Assembly: GCA_009377395.1 (NCBI GenBank) | Contig: WHUB01000017.1 | Span: forward strand, 1-61,772 | Direction: 5' to 3' | Length of the DNA stretch: 61,772 nucleotides | Origin: Actinophytocola sp. | Lineage (GTDB): Bacteria > Actinomycetota > Actinomycetes > Mycobacteriales > Pseudonocardiaceae | Part shown: piece after piece, positions 17,126 through 29,765 of the stretch | Position numbering within the stretch: the first letter of the stretch is position 1 | How the letters are laid out: each line of letters begins with the position of its first letter | Translations under genes and position numbers: made by a program | Notes under the pieces: model-generated | Told to the model about the DNA's origin: nothing | Database searches by the model: none | The model's input: the letters and a program-made list of their open reading frames with translations, nothing else

Positions 17126-17144
17126 TCGGGGCGCGCCCGGCCGC

Positions 17145-17252
17145 GCGAGTCCCGCGTTCTGGGGCCGCGAGTCCCGACTTCCGGAGGTGCGAGTTCCCGG
17201 GACTCGCGGCGCCGTAACCGGGGACTCGCGGCACCAGATCTTGGGACTCGCC
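17145..17252. repeat. GCGAGTCCCG repeat cluster, copy A (three forward, three reverse units)
   Basis: Forward units GCGAGTCCCG at 17145 and 17167 and GCGAGTTCCCG at 17189. Reverse units GGGACTCGC end at 17207, 17229 and 17251. The units are about 22 nt apart and can fold into a long hairpin. The right part (17221-17251) is nearly identical, 29 of 31 positions, to 33480-33510 in copy B. Both copies lie between convergent genes, here lysR and leuA. Confidence 0.85.
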
Positions 17253-17253
17253 G

Positions 17254-19125
<1,872 letters not shown>

Positions 19126-19141
<16 letters not shown>

Positions 19142-19179
19142 CAGCGAAGCAGGAGTGCCCATGCCACGTCCCTCAGCAT
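19126..19179 (-). CDS. leuL: leuA leader peptide
   Basis: A 17-residue reading frame MLRDVAWALLLRCRDGA with CTC-CTG-CTT at 19155-19147 and a further Leu codon after the start. Its stop falls in the loop of the downstream hairpin. Leucine starvation would stall a ribosome at the Leu run and block the hairpin. This arrangement is known upstream of leuA in actinobacteria. Function is inferred from the codons and the hairpin. Confidence 0.65.
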
Positions 19180-19257
19180 AGCGACGTTGTCGAGTTCGCA
19201 ACCGGCAGGGGGAGCGCACACATAGCGGTGCGTCGCGTGACATGTCAAACTCCGAAC

Positions 19258-19647
19258 ATGGCGGAGCATGCTGAACAGCAGGACACCATGTCGAGCGAGG
19301 ACGAGAGCACGGGCGGCAAGCGCCGGCCGAGCGTCGACTGGGTCGCGGTCAAGGACAAGGTGATCTCGATCCTCGCCGCCGTGGTGCGGTGGGTCTTCCT
19401 GCTGTTCGCCTTGCTCCTGGTGCTGCACGTGGTGTTCACGATCGCGGACGCGAACCAGGACAACAGCATCGTGTCCTTCGTCGGCAAGTGGGCCGACCCG
19501 CTCGCGCTCGGGTTCAAGGACATGTTCCAGCCCAACGACGCGCAGTTGAAGATCCTGGTCAACTACGGCATCGCCGCGATCTTCTGGCTGATCGTCTCCT
19601 CGCTCGGCGCCACGATCATCCGCCGCCTCGGTTCCCTCGGCAAGTAA
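19258..19647 (+). CDS. Small membrane protein of unknown function
   Basis: 129 residues. After an acidic N-terminus and an RRPSVDW motif comes one strong TM segment (VVRWVFLLFALLLVLHVVFTI), a linker (FVGKWADPLALGFKDMFQPND) and a second TM (YGIAAIFWLIVSSLGATII), ending in a basic tail. I do not recognise a named family. ATG 19258 or ATG 19288, the latter with CAGGA upstream, could be the start. It is divergent from leuA and convergent with the nitroreductase gene. Confidence 0.75.
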   Translation: MAEHAEQQDTMSSEDESTGGKRRPSVDWVAVKDKVISILAAVVRWVFLLFALLLVLHVVFTIADANQDNSIVSFVGKWADPLALGFKDMFQPNDAQLKILVNYGIAAIFWLIVSSLGATIIRRLGSLGK

Positions 19648-19657
19648 CCCCCGGCGT

Positions 19658-20248
19658 TCAGAACGCGGGCACGTCCCAGCCGGCGAGCGCGAACTCCGCC
19701 AGCGGCAGGCGGGAGCGCTCGGACCGCTCCCGATCGACGAGGCGCTGCTCGCCGAGCACCTCGGCGTCGGCGGGCACGCCGACCGCGATCGTCACCACCG
19801 GCCGGACGTGCTCCGGCAGCGCGAACTCGCGGTGCAGCGCGTCCGCGTCGAACCCGGCCATCTGATGCCCGGCCAGCCCCGCCGCGACAGCCTGGAGCAC
19901 CAGGTTCTGCGCGGCGAGGGCGACGCCGTACTCCGCGTACGGGATGTCGCCCTTCTCGTTGCTGGTCACCGCCAGCCCCGCGAGCAGCGCTCCGGTCCGC
20001 CGCACCCACGACTGGTTGCGCTTGGTGAGCGTGCCGAAGATCCGGTCGAACACCGCGTCGCCCTTGCGCCCGACCAGGAACCGCGCGGGCTGGGTGTTGC
20101 CGAACGACGGCGCCCACCTCGCCGCCTCGAGCAGCGCTCGCAGCTGCTCCTCGGTGACCTTGGCGTCGGCGTCGAACGCGCGCGGACTCCAGCGCTGCGC
20201 GATCAACTCGTGCACGTCGGCGCTGGTCGCTGCTCGCTTGCGCTGCAT
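19658..20248 (-). CDS. Nitroreductase family FMN oxidoreductase
   Basis: The 196-residue flavoprotein has family motifs RWSPRAFDAD at the start, EAARWAPSFGNTQPARFLV (FMN contact), and AAQNLVLQAVAAGLAGHQMAGFD. It reduces nitro or quinone compounds with NAD(P)H; the true substrate is unknown. ATG 20248 is preceded by GGAGCC and by TATAAC, a possible -10 box that overlaps the stop of the upstream gene. Confidence 0.9.
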   Translation of the reverse strand: MQRKRAATSADVHELIAQRWSPRAFDADAKVTEEQLRALLEAARWAPSFGNTQPARFLVGRKGDAVFDRIFGTLTKRNQSWVRRTGALLAGLAVTSNEKGDIPYAEYGVALAAQNLVLQAVAAGLAGHQMAGFDADALHREFALPEHVRPVVTIAVGVPADAEVLGEQRLVDRERSERSRLPLAEFALAGWDVPAF

Positions 20249-20255
20249 GGCTCCG

Positions 20256-21509
20256 TTATATCGCGTAGCCCCACGCGACGAGGGCGTGCGCCCCGAACCA
20301 GCCACTCAGCACGGCCGCGGCGGACAGCACGAGCACCGTCGTGGCCGGCTTGCGTTTCGCGAGGCCGAGCGCGATCGGGATCAGCAGCGTGAACGCGGGC
20401 AGCAGCAGCCGGGCCTTCGAGTGCATCAGGCCGTTCGAGCCGAGATCCATCACCAGCACGCCGAGCCCGTACAGCATGAGCGGCCACTCGACGCGCCGGA
20501 CGAACCCGATCACCACCAGGGCGACGGCGGCGAACAGCACCAGCACGGTGCCGATGTCGTGCACCGAGTCCGAGTGCGCGATCGCGTCGCCGGTGAACCC
20601 CAGCGTGGCCACGCCGCCGTCGAAGGCCGAGTCCCAGCCGCGCTCCTGCAGCGCGCTCCACCCCGCGAGCTGCGCGAACACCCCCTCGCCCGGCCGGATC
20701 TGCGCGCCTGCCCACCACAGGTAGCCGAGCAACCCGAGCGGCGCCAGCAGCGCTCCGGCGAGCGGTCGCAGCGCGGTGCGGATACCGCCGCGACGGTGCG
20801 CCGTGATCGCGCAGACGAGCGCGGCCATGCCGACCGCCACCACCAGCGCGAGCGCGGTCGGTCGCACCAGGCCCGCCGCCGCGCACGCGATACCGGCGGC
20901 GAGCCACTGCCGCCGCAGCACGAACACCAGCGCCCACGCCGCCGCCGCGCAGAACAGCGACTCCGAGTACGTCATCGACAGCACGACGCCCATCGGCGAC
21001 GCGGCGAACAGCGCGACCAGGATCAGCCCTGCCCGTCGCGACCCGCCCTTGATCAGCATGCCGATGCGGGTCAGCGCGTAGGCCGCCGCGATGCCGGCTG
21101 CGATGCTGACGAGGAACGCCGCGGTGCTCACCGAAAGCCAGGTGACGTCGGACACCCACCCGGTGAGCTTCGGATAGCCGGGGAAGAAGGCGAGCGGCGT
21201 CTGCGGGGTCCGGTTGCCGTGCGCGTCGAGCAGCGAGTCCGGCGCGCCCTGGTACCCGCCGGAGGCGATCCCGAGGTACCACTGGCCGTCCCACGCTGTC
21301 AGCGACCGGTACGCGGTGGTGTCGTTCGGCCCGGCGAGCAGCATCAGGATGATGACGCCGACATTGCGCACCGCGAGGTAGACCATCGCGGGCGCGAACG
21401 CGAGCAGTGCCCGCCAGCGGACCTCCCGGCGGAAGGGACGGGGCGGGGCCTGCGACACGCGCGGTTCCTGCAACGGCTCGAGGACCGCTGCGGTCTCGGT
21501 CGGACTCAC
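20256..21509 (-). CDS. Integral membrane protein, GT-C type mannosyltransferase-like
   Basis: The 417-residue protein has about ten TM segments. A large extracytoplasmic loop after TM1 carries TAWDGQWYLGIASGGY, the motif of PIG-V-like GT-C glycosyltransferases that use polyprenol-phosphate sugars. Further conserved spots are FFPGYPKL and YSESLF. GTG 21509 follows CGGAG; upstream in-frame codons would run into the lysC promoter region. The acceptor is unknown; a cell-wall glycan or glycoprotein is inference. Confidence 0.75.
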   Translation of the reverse strand: MSPTETAAVLEPLQEPRVSQAPPRPFRREVRWRALLAFAPAMVYLAVRNVGVIILMLLAGPNDTTAYRSLTAWDGQWYLGIASGGYQGAPDSLLDAHGNRTPQTPLAFFPGYPKLTGWVSDVTWLSVSTAAFLVSIAAGIAAAYALTRIGMLIKGGSRRAGLILVALFAASPMGVVLSMTYSESLFCAAAAWALVFVLRRQWLAAGIACAAAGLVRPTALALVVAVGMAALVCAITAHRRGGIRTALRPLAGALLAPLGLLGYLWWAGAQIRPGEGVFAQLAGWSALQERGWDSAFDGGVATLGFTGDAIAHSDSVHDIGTVLVLFAAVALVVIGFVRRVEWPLMLYGLGVLVMDLGSNGLMHSKARLLLPAFTLLIPIALGLAKRKPATTVLVLSAAAVLSGWFGAHALVAWGYAI

Positions 21510-21775
21510 GATGGGGCTCCGGGGACTGCGGGACGGCTCGCTGGCCCACCTAGCGTAGTCGTCACCGCACGGTGTGACGGCCACGACGTCCTGCGTGGCC
21601 GCATCGCGGCTGGTAGTAGCCACGCGCACGCGCGCGAGGGCCAGAGTGGCCGGCGCCACATCGGCACCGCGAACGGGTTGGTGCGGCCGGTACCCTTGGT
21701 TCAGCTACAGGGATGGCGCCCGCCCCTCGTAAGGGCTGGGGCCTGGGCGCTCCCGTTGGAGGAGGTTGGCGCGCA

Positions 21776-24066
<2,291 letters not shown>

Positions 24067-24070
24067 GGCC

Positions 24071-24865
24071 TCAGCGGAAGGCCGCGCTCCGCACCCGCTG
24101 GAGCGCGGCCTCCGTGCCCAGCTCGCCGCGCGCCTCGGGATGGTCGGCGTAGTAGGTGAGGAGCGCCAGCACCAGCGCGGGGTCGGGGACGATCTCGGCG
24201 CCGGGGACGGTCAGCAGCCGCTGCGGCAGCCGCGAACGTCGGGTCCACAGCCGGTCCGTGCGTGTCACGCGGAGACTGTCCGCGTTGATGCCGATCGTGG
24301 GCTCACCCGACGCCGGCCCGATCGATCGGATGTCCTCCCAGGCGGCGACGGCCTCGAACCCGGTCTCGCGCAGGCAGGCGCCGTGCGGGCTGAGGTGAAG
24401 GTAACCGCGCGCCCGGCGGCTTCCGAGGGTCTGGGCCACGTAGCTGCCCACGGCAAGGCACGCCAGGACGAGCAGGAACGTGCCCAGCTCCAGCGGCCCG
24501 GACTGGTCCAGTGCGGTGAGACCGGTCAGGAAGATCGATATGGCCAGGGTCGTGACGGCCGCGGCGAGCCATGCCCAGAACTGGACCGCGGAGTAGTCGA
24601 CGACCAGACCGGGGCCGAGTGTCGGGTGGTTGCCGATCCGGATACCTCGCTGCGTCCTGCGAAGCGGCCGAATCACGACGTCGGCCATGGCCACCGCCGC
24701 GCAGCCAACCAGCACGATGGCGGACAACAGGAGCGGTAGCGCCGCCGCCCTGTCGCCTGGCAGCGCGGCGAGCAGACCGCCGAGTCCTGCCAGCGAGGCC
24801 AGCAGTCCCAGCACCGCTATGGCGGACGGACGTCGGTTCCAGACCGCGGGCCAGGGCTCAGCCAT
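24071..24865 (-). CDS. Membrane protein with PH-like segment, paralogue 2 of the type VII cassette
   Basis: 264 residues with four predicted TM segments (two near 15-60, two near 95-145). A cytosolic stretch follows, with GYLHLSPHGACLR and AAWEDIRSIGP spaced as in bacterial PH domains. The last 40 residues (DPALVLALLTYYADHPEARGELG, EAALQRVRSAAF) closely repeat the end of the upstream gene, so the two are tandem paralogues. The start overlaps that gene's stop. Function is unknown; its place after a WXG-type gene suggests an immunity or docking role, which is inference. Confidence 0.7.
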   Translation of the reverse strand: MAEPWPAVWNRRPSAIAVLGLLASLAGLGGLLAALPGDRAAALPLLLSAIVLVGCAAVAMADVVIRPLRRTQRGIRIGNHPTLGPGLVVDYSAVQFWAWLAAAVTTLAISIFLTGLTALDQSGPLELGTFLLVLACLAVGSYVAQTLGSRRARGYLHLSPHGACLRETGFEAVAAWEDIRSIGPASGEPTIGINADSLRVTRTDRLWTRRSRLPQRLLTVPGAEIVPDPALVLALLTYYADHPEARGELGTEAALQRVRSAAFR

Positions 24866-25737
24866 CAGGCGAAGGCCGCCGTCCTGGCACGCTGGAGCGC
24901 CGCCTCCGTGCCCAGCTCCGCTCGCGCCTCCGGGTGTTCGGCGTAGTACATGAGGAGCTCCATCACGAGCGCGGGATCGCTCGAAAGAAACTTGCCTTCG
25001 ATATGTATGGCGGGTTTGACGTCGAGCCCGTTGTCGCTTGCGATCGTGGGTAGTTTGTCCTGGCGCCAGAGCCGAGTGACCTGCCGTCGATGCCAGGGGG
25101 TGTCGTCGGACGCCAGAACGAGGATGTCGGGACTATCGGTCTGGACGGCGCTGATTCCGATGATCCCCGACCAAGGCAGGAAGGACTCAAAGGTCCAGCC
25201 TCGCTGGTGAATACCGCTCGGTGACACGAGCAGATAGCCCCGTGCGAACCGCCCCGTCGCTACGCGCACCACGAACGACGCGAATAACAGTGCCACGGCG
25301 CTCCATACGAATCCCACGCCGCGTGATCCTGCTTCGGTGCCGACGAAAGTGTGTACGGCAGCGATCGCAAAGAAAGCCGCGATCGCGCCCATTGTGAGGA
25401 AATAGCTGACATAGACTTGAATCGAGTACGGGACCTTGACACCGGAAGTGTTGTCATCGCCGCCGTATGCGGTAGCCAATGTCCGAGCGCCTGAGCGTCG
25501 GAGTCGCATTCGTGTCTCGAATCCCAGCCACAACACGAGTGCGCCGATCGCGGAGAATCCAAGTAGGTAGTGACCGGTCGCGTCTTTTCCTTCACCGTAC
25601 ATTGAAACGGCCATGAGCACGGGAAGGAGAACGAGGAAAACCCCGATGACGCCAAGCGCGAAGTAGTAGCGCGTAGCGGGCCTGTCGTGCCATGCAGGTG
25701 GCCACGGGACCGGCTCAGAAGATCGCGTCCCAGGCAT
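24865..25737 (-). CDS. Membrane protein with PH-like segment, paralogue 1 of the type VII cassette
   Basis: 290 residues with TM segments near 27-45, 60-75, 110-130 and 145-165. Then come GYLLVSPSGIHQRG and FLPWSGIIGISAV, a bacterial PH-like pattern, and a C-terminus (DPALVMELLMYYAEHPEARAELG) shared with the next gene. It overlaps the end of the WXG-type gene by 23 nt if ATG 25737 is the start. Base and codon use is less GC-biased than the surroundings (runs such as AAAGAAA), hinting at recent acquisition. No named family is recognised. Confidence 0.7.
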   Translation of the reverse strand: MPGTRSSEPVPWPPAWHDRPATRYYFALGVIGVFLVLLPVLMAVSMYGEGKDATGHYLLGFSAIGALVLWLGFETRMRLRRSGARTLATAYGGDDNTSGVKVPYSIQVYVSYFLTMGAIAAFFAIAAVHTFVGTEAGSRGVGFVWSAVALLFASFVVRVATGRFARGYLLVSPSGIHQRGWTFESFLPWSGIIGISAVQTDSPDILVLASDDTPWHRRQVTRLWRQDKLPTIASDNGLDVKPAIHIEGKFLSSDPALVMELLMYYAEHPEARAELGTEAALQRARTAAFA

Positions 25738-26914
25738 CCTTGACTCCTCCCGCTACTGCGTCGGCCGCTCCGGTCGCGCCATCCAAGATCGCTTCACCAG
25801 TGTCCGCCAGCGCCTCGACGCCGTCGCTCGCCGCCTGGCCGACCGCCCCGATCCCGTTCTCGTACAGGGAGTCAACCATGCCGGACGTGAAGACTCCGAC
25901 GCCTGCGCCGACCACCGCTCCGATTCCGGCTCCGACCGGGCCGCCGACGACCGCGCCGATACCCACAGCCATCCCAACGGAAGCCCCGAATCCGGCTGCA
26001 CCCGAAACGATGGCCTGATCGGCGGGCTTTCCCTGTGCGATGTCGTAGGCGACCCCGGCGACGGCGAGGGCGCCGCCAACCTTGAGGCCGGTGATATGGC
26101 CCTTCGACGTCGCCTTCGCGGCGTCGTCAGCGGCCGCCGCTGCGGCGCGCGTGCTTGCCTGGGTCCGATCGAGCTGCTGATAGAGCCCCTGCCGGTCGAG
26201 CACGACCCCGCCGTACGCCTTGACGTGCTGCATGGCCTTGGCCGCGTCGTCGAGATAGGCCTGCGACTGTTTGAACAGAATCGAACCCTGGATCGCGGCA
26301 GCGGCGCCGACCGTCGCTCCGGCGGCGATGTCCATGACGGGGAACCAGGCCTTCTCCCCGACGCTGTTGGATGTCGTAGCGAGTTCCTGGGCGGTTTCCT
26401 CCCATTGTTGGCGAACACGCTCGGCGTCCTGTTCGGCTATCCGGTACGCCGCCACCTTCTTGGCGTGCGCTCGTTCCGCGTCGACGGCATCGGCGTGCAG
26501 CCGCATTGCCTCCGGTGTCGCGGACTCCCCGGTGGGTGCGGGTCCTGCGGCGGGCGGCGCCGCGCCCGGGTCTTCGATGGTCTCGCCGGTGACGGTCAGC
26601 CCCGCCGAGCCGGCCTCGGACCGGATGCCCGCCATGTCACGGTGTGCGCGCCGTAGCGCGTCGCCGACGTTGTTGATCTTCTCGGCCATGGTCTCCGCGG
26701 CCGATGCGAACTCTTCGCCTCGGCGCCCACCCGTGGTCATCTTCGTCTGGAACGCCTCCGAGGCTTCGCCTTGCCATTCGGAGTCCGCGTTGTTCCGGGC
26801 CTCATAGATCTGGCTGACGGCGTCCGAAATGGATGATGCCAGGGAGTCGTGAATCCATTGGCCCGCTTCCCAGATACTGTCCGGGCTCCCGTCGATCTTC
26901 GTGTTGATCGGCAT
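25715..26914 (-). CDS. WXG100-like type VII secretion substrate with glycine-zipper C-terminus
   Basis: The 399-residue protein has an N-terminal helical hairpin of about 100 residues with the W-Q-G turn at 47-49, as in ESX substrates. A charged coiled-coil linker lies near 150-210. A hydrophobic, Gly-rich region near 285-350 has many GxxxG steps (for example AAGFGASVGMAVGIGAVVGG), like pore-forming or membrane-inserting domains. There is no Sec signal. It starts 5 nt after the frameshifted gene and overlaps paralogue 1. A secreted membrane-active effector is inference. Confidence 0.72.
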   Translation of the reverse strand: MPINTKIDGSPDSIWEAGQWIHDSLASSISDAVSQIYEARNNADSEWQGEASEAFQTKMTTGGRRGEEFASAAETMAEKINNVGDALRRAHRDMAGIRSEAGSAGLTVTGETIEDPGAAPPAAGPAPTGESATPEAMRLHADAVDAERAHAKKVAAYRIAEQDAERVRQQWEETAQELATTSNSVGEKAWFPVMDIAAGATVGAAAAIQGSILFKQSQAYLDDAAKAMQHVKAYGGVVLDRQGLYQQLDRTQASTRAAAAAADDAAKATSKGHITGLKVGGALAVAGVAYDIAQGKPADQAIVSGAAGFGASVGMAVGIGAVVGGPVGAGIGAVVGAGVGVFTSGMVDSLYENGIGAVGQAASDGVEALADTGEAILDGATGAADAVAGGVKDAWDAIF

Positions 26915-26918
26915 AGCG

Positions 26919-27217
26919 TTACGTCCCGTGCACCGTGCCGGAGGGTGCGCCCGCGAATCTGTCAACGGCCTCCGAATCGGTCTCGAGGTAGCTCGTCTCT
27001 GCGTTGGCGACGGCATCACTCGCGGCGGCCAGGCCAAGCACGAGTTGCCCGGCATTGTCGACCAGCTGTGCCATGATCGCGGCGATGGCCGGGTGGCATC
27101 TCCGGCATCGGGGGTCCTCGGCGCCGTTTCGCCGGCCTTGTCCAGGTCCTGCGCGGCGCCCCGCAGTGTCGTCGTAATCCCCTCGAGGACTCCCGGGTCG
27201 ATCTTGAAGCCGTTCAT
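26919..27217 (-). pseudogene. EspC/WXG-like small ESX-associated protein, frameshifted
   Basis: The frame from ATG 27217 reads MNGFKIDPGVLEGITTTLRG and on to PDAGDA, typical of ESX EspC-like proteins. Near 27083-27096 the homologous reading shifts: AIAAIMAQLVDNAGQLVLG, a continuing helix, and the sensible stop at 26919 are in the neighbouring frame. Inserting one base restores a protein of about 99 residues. Left as is, the first frame runs into unrelated codons and joins the next gene. A sequencing error cannot be excluded. Confidence 0.65.
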
Positions 27218-27552
27218 GCCGGCGCCGTCCCATGCCGGAACTCGTCCGGGATGATCACGTCGAGAAGCATCAGGTCGAAATGCTGTACCTGCTGGATCTT
27301 GTCGAGGTGTGCGGTCGGCATGACCAGCCACGGCTGCTGGTCACCGCAGCAATACTTCAGCCGATCAAGTGCCGAGTAAGCCATGAGCGCCATGCGCCCG
27401 TCCCGGGTCTGCCGAAGTTCGATCACGGCCTCGGCGGGGTCCGTGACGTGGCCGGCGCAGGGCAGGTACACGATGGGTGGGAACTCCTGCGGAAGGGGCG
27501 CGCTCCGAGGTTTCCGCGCGGCGTTCGTCAACCGGTCCCCCTCGGTCCTCAC
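27214..27552 (-). CDS. SAV_915-like protein, first gene of the type VII cassette
   Basis: The 112-residue protein has VYLPCAGHV, AVIELRQTRDGRMALMAYSALDRLKYCCG and QPWLVMPTAHLDKI. This pattern fits small SseB/SAV_915-type proteins found beside ESX substrates in actinomycetes. GTG 27552 is the only start that keeps the conserved part intact. Its stop overlaps the start of the EspC-like gene (ATGA), making it the head of a five-gene operon running to 24071. The biochemical role is unknown. Confidence 0.65.
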   Translation of the reverse strand: MRTEGDRLTNAARKPRSAPLPQEFPPIVYLPCAGHVTDPAEAVIELRQTRDGRMALMAYSALDRLKYCCGDQQPWLVMPTAHLDKIQQVQHFDLMLLDVIIPDEFRHGTAPA

Positions 27553-27680
27553 ATACGGTCAGACGTCGAACCTGCTCTCACCTTACCGTTTCGGGCCCTG
27601 GATGCCGTGGAAAATCGGTTGTGGAGCTGTCAGCGCCCGCCGAGAGTGAAGACAACTCGCAGCACGAAAGAAGGAACGCC

Positions 27681-28871
27681 ATGCACACCGTGGTCGGCGG
27701 CTCCCGCGTGCCGATTCGCATGTGGACCGATCCGAGCACCGTCGAGGACGCCGCTCTGCGCCAGCTGCGCACCGTCGCGGACCTGCCGTGGACGCACGCC
27801 CTCGCGGTGATGCCGGACGTCCACCTCGGCAAAGGCGCCACGGTGGGCAGCGTGATCGCGATGCGCGACGCCGTCTCGCCCGCCGCCGTCGGGGTCGACA
27901 TCGGCTGCGGGATGAGTGCCGTGCGCACCTCGCTCTACGCCGAGGACCTGCCGGACGACCTCGGCAGGCTGCGCCGGAGGATCGAGAGCGCCGTGCCGGT
28001 CGGCTTCGCGGCGCACAAGGCCCCGGTCGACCCGGCGCGAGTGCGGGGCGTCGGTGGGTGGGACGACTTCTGGCGTCGGTTCCGCGGCCTGCACGTCGGG
28101 GTGCAGGACATGTGGAGCAAGGCGCGCAACCAGCTCGGCACGCTTGGCGGCGGCAACCACTTCATCGAGGTCTGCCTCGAACAGGACGGCGTGGACGCCG
28201 GCCGGGTGTGGCTGATGCTGCACTCCGGGTCGCGCGGCATCGGCAACCAGCTCGCGCAGCGGCACATGGCGATCGCCGCCGAGCAGCCGCACAACGCCGA
28301 CCTGCCCGACCGCGACCTCGCCGTGTTCCTCACCGGCACGTCCGAGATGGCCGCCTACCGCAACGACCTGTTCTGGGCGCAGGAGTACGCCGCCCGCAAC
28401 CGGGCGACCATGGTGTCGCTGGTCAAGCAGGCCGTCGCCGACACCGTGCCGTGGGTCCGCTTCGACGACGCGACCAGCTGCCACCACAACTACGTCGCCG
28501 AGGAGAGCTACGACGGCGTCGACCTGCTGGTCACCCGCAAGGGCGCGATCCGCGCGGGCGCCGGTGACCTCGGGATCATCCCCGGCTCGATGGGCACCGG
28601 CTCCTACATCGTGCGCGGGCTGGGCAACGACGACTCGCTCCGGTCGGCCTCGCACGGCGCGGGCCGGGCGATGTCGCGGCGGAAGGCGCGCAAGACGTTC
28701 ACCGAGGCCGACCTCGTCGCGCAGACCAGGGGCGTCGAGTGCCGAAAGGACGGTGGCGTCGTGGACGAGATTCCGGGCGCCTACAAGGACATCGAGTCGG
28801 TCATCGCGGCCCAGACCGACCTGGTCGAGGTCGTCGCGCAGCTGAAGCAGGTCGTCTGCGTCAAGGGCTGA
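27681..28871 (+). CDS. rtcB: RNA-splicing ligase RtcB (3'-phosphate/5'-OH RNA ligase)
   Basis: Joins 2',3'-cyclic phosphate or 3'-phosphate ends to 5'-OH RNA with GTP and Mn. The 396-residue protein carries the metal and guanylation motifs: MPDVHLGKGATVGSV, GVDIGCGM, TLGGGNHFIEV, HSGSRGIG, CHHNYV and ASHGAGRAMSR, which holds the histidine that is guanylylated. ATG 27681 follows AAGGAAC. No archease or RNA 3'-cyclase gene is adjacent. The 3' end overlaps the convergent hydrolase gene by 11 nt. Confidence 0.95.
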   Translation: MHTVVGGSRVPIRMWTDPSTVEDAALRQLRTVADLPWTHALAVMPDVHLGKGATVGSVIAMRDAVSPAAVGVDIGCGMSAVRTSLYAEDLPDDLGRLRRRIESAVPVGFAAHKAPVDPARVRGVGGWDDFWRRFRGLHVGVQDMWSKARNQLGTLGGGNHFIEVCLEQDGVDAGRVWLMLHSGSRGIGNQLAQRHMAIAAEQPHNADLPDRDLAVFLTGTSEMAAYRNDLFWAQEYAARNRATMVSLVKQAVADTVPWVRFDDATSCHHNYVAEESYDGVDLLVTRKGAIRAGAGDLGIIPGSMGTGSYIVRGLGNDDSLRSASHGAGRAMSRRKARKTFTEADLVAQTRGVECRKDGGVVDEIPGAYKDIESVIAAQTDLVEVVAQLKQVVCVKG

Positions 28872-29748
28872 GCAGGTGGCGGCGCAGGAACTCGATCTGG
28901 TCGGTCACGGCGCGCTCGAAGCTGTCACCGACATAGATGTCGAAGTGCCCGATCGGATACCGCTTGACCTCGCCGCGCGGCGCCTGCGCCGCCCACTTCG
29001 CGGTGTTGTCCGCCGGGCAGAGGGTGTCCTTGTCGGTGATGCACCACAGCGCGGGACATCGGACGCGGCGGGCCTTCGTGCCCGGCCGGTACAGCGGCAC
29101 CCGCAGGCCGATGCGCGCGGTGACCTGATTCACCCACACCGTGTCCTCCGGCACCAGCGCCCGCATACCCGGCTTGGCATCGGCGGTGGTCATCATGCCG
29201 GTGCTGCCGGGATCGGCGACGGCGGGAATGTAGTGCGGTGGCTTGCCGAGCAGCGCGCTCAGCTGGTCGCGTAGCGCGTGGCCGGTCAGCGACGCCGCAT
29301 GTCTCGGACCGATCGCCCGTAGCGTCGCGAGCCCGTCGGAGAACGGGCACTGCGCCACGATCGCGGCGATCCGGGTGTCCTCCACCGCCAGCGTGACGAC
29401 ATGCCCGCCGGAGTACGACGAGCCGAACAACGCCACCCGCGCCGGGTCCGCCCACTCGATGTTGCGCGCCTCGGCTATGGCGCTCCGCCAGTCGTCGAGC
29501 TGCTTGCCGATGTCGAGCAGCTGCCTCGGCTCGCCGCCGCTCGCACCGAAGTGGCGGTAGTCGAACAGCAGCACCCCGATGCCCGCCGCGGCGAACCGCT
29601 CGGCGTAGGCGTCGAGGCGCAGCTCGCGCGTCGCGGAGAAGCCGTGCGCCATCACGACGATCGGATGCGGCCCGTCGCCGTCGGGCCGGTACAGCCACGC
29701 GGCGCAGTCGGTGCCGTGCGAGGTGAACGTCAGGTCGGTGCGAGGCAT
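28861..29748 (-). CDS. Alpha/beta hydrolase (dienelactone hydrolase/peptidase S15-like)
   Basis: The 295-residue cytosolic protein has an oxyanion segment VVMAHGFSATRE, a nucleophile in FGSSYSGGH near residue 119, an acidic residue in ITDKDTLCP and a histidine in PIGHFDIYVG. The LFDYRHFGASGGEPR segment is frequent in this family. The substrate is unknown. ATG 29748 is supported by AGGATGG upstream. It lies 17 nt after the dehydratase gene on the same strand and may share its transcript. Confidence 0.85.
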   Translation of the reverse strand: MPRTDLTFTSHGTDCAAWLYRPDGDGPHPIVVMAHGFSATRELRLDAYAERFAAAGIGVLLFDYRHFGASGGEPRQLLDIGKQLDDWRSAIAEARNIEWADPARVALFGSSYSGGHVVTLAVEDTRIAAIVAQCPFSDGLATLRAIGPRHAASLTGHALRDQLSALLGKPPHYIPAVADPGSTGMMTTADAKPGMRALVPEDTVWVNQVTARIGLRVPLYRPGTKARRVRCPALWCITDKDTLCPADNTAKWAAQAPRGEVKRYPIGHFDIYVGDSFERAVTDQIEFLRRHLLSP

Positions 29749-29765
29749 GGGGCCATCCTGCGCCG

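Noticed and set aside
17145..17252. CRISPR array
   Set aside because: The repeated unit is about 10 nt in both orientations with short irregular spacing and no cas genes, so it is a hairpin-forming repeat instead.
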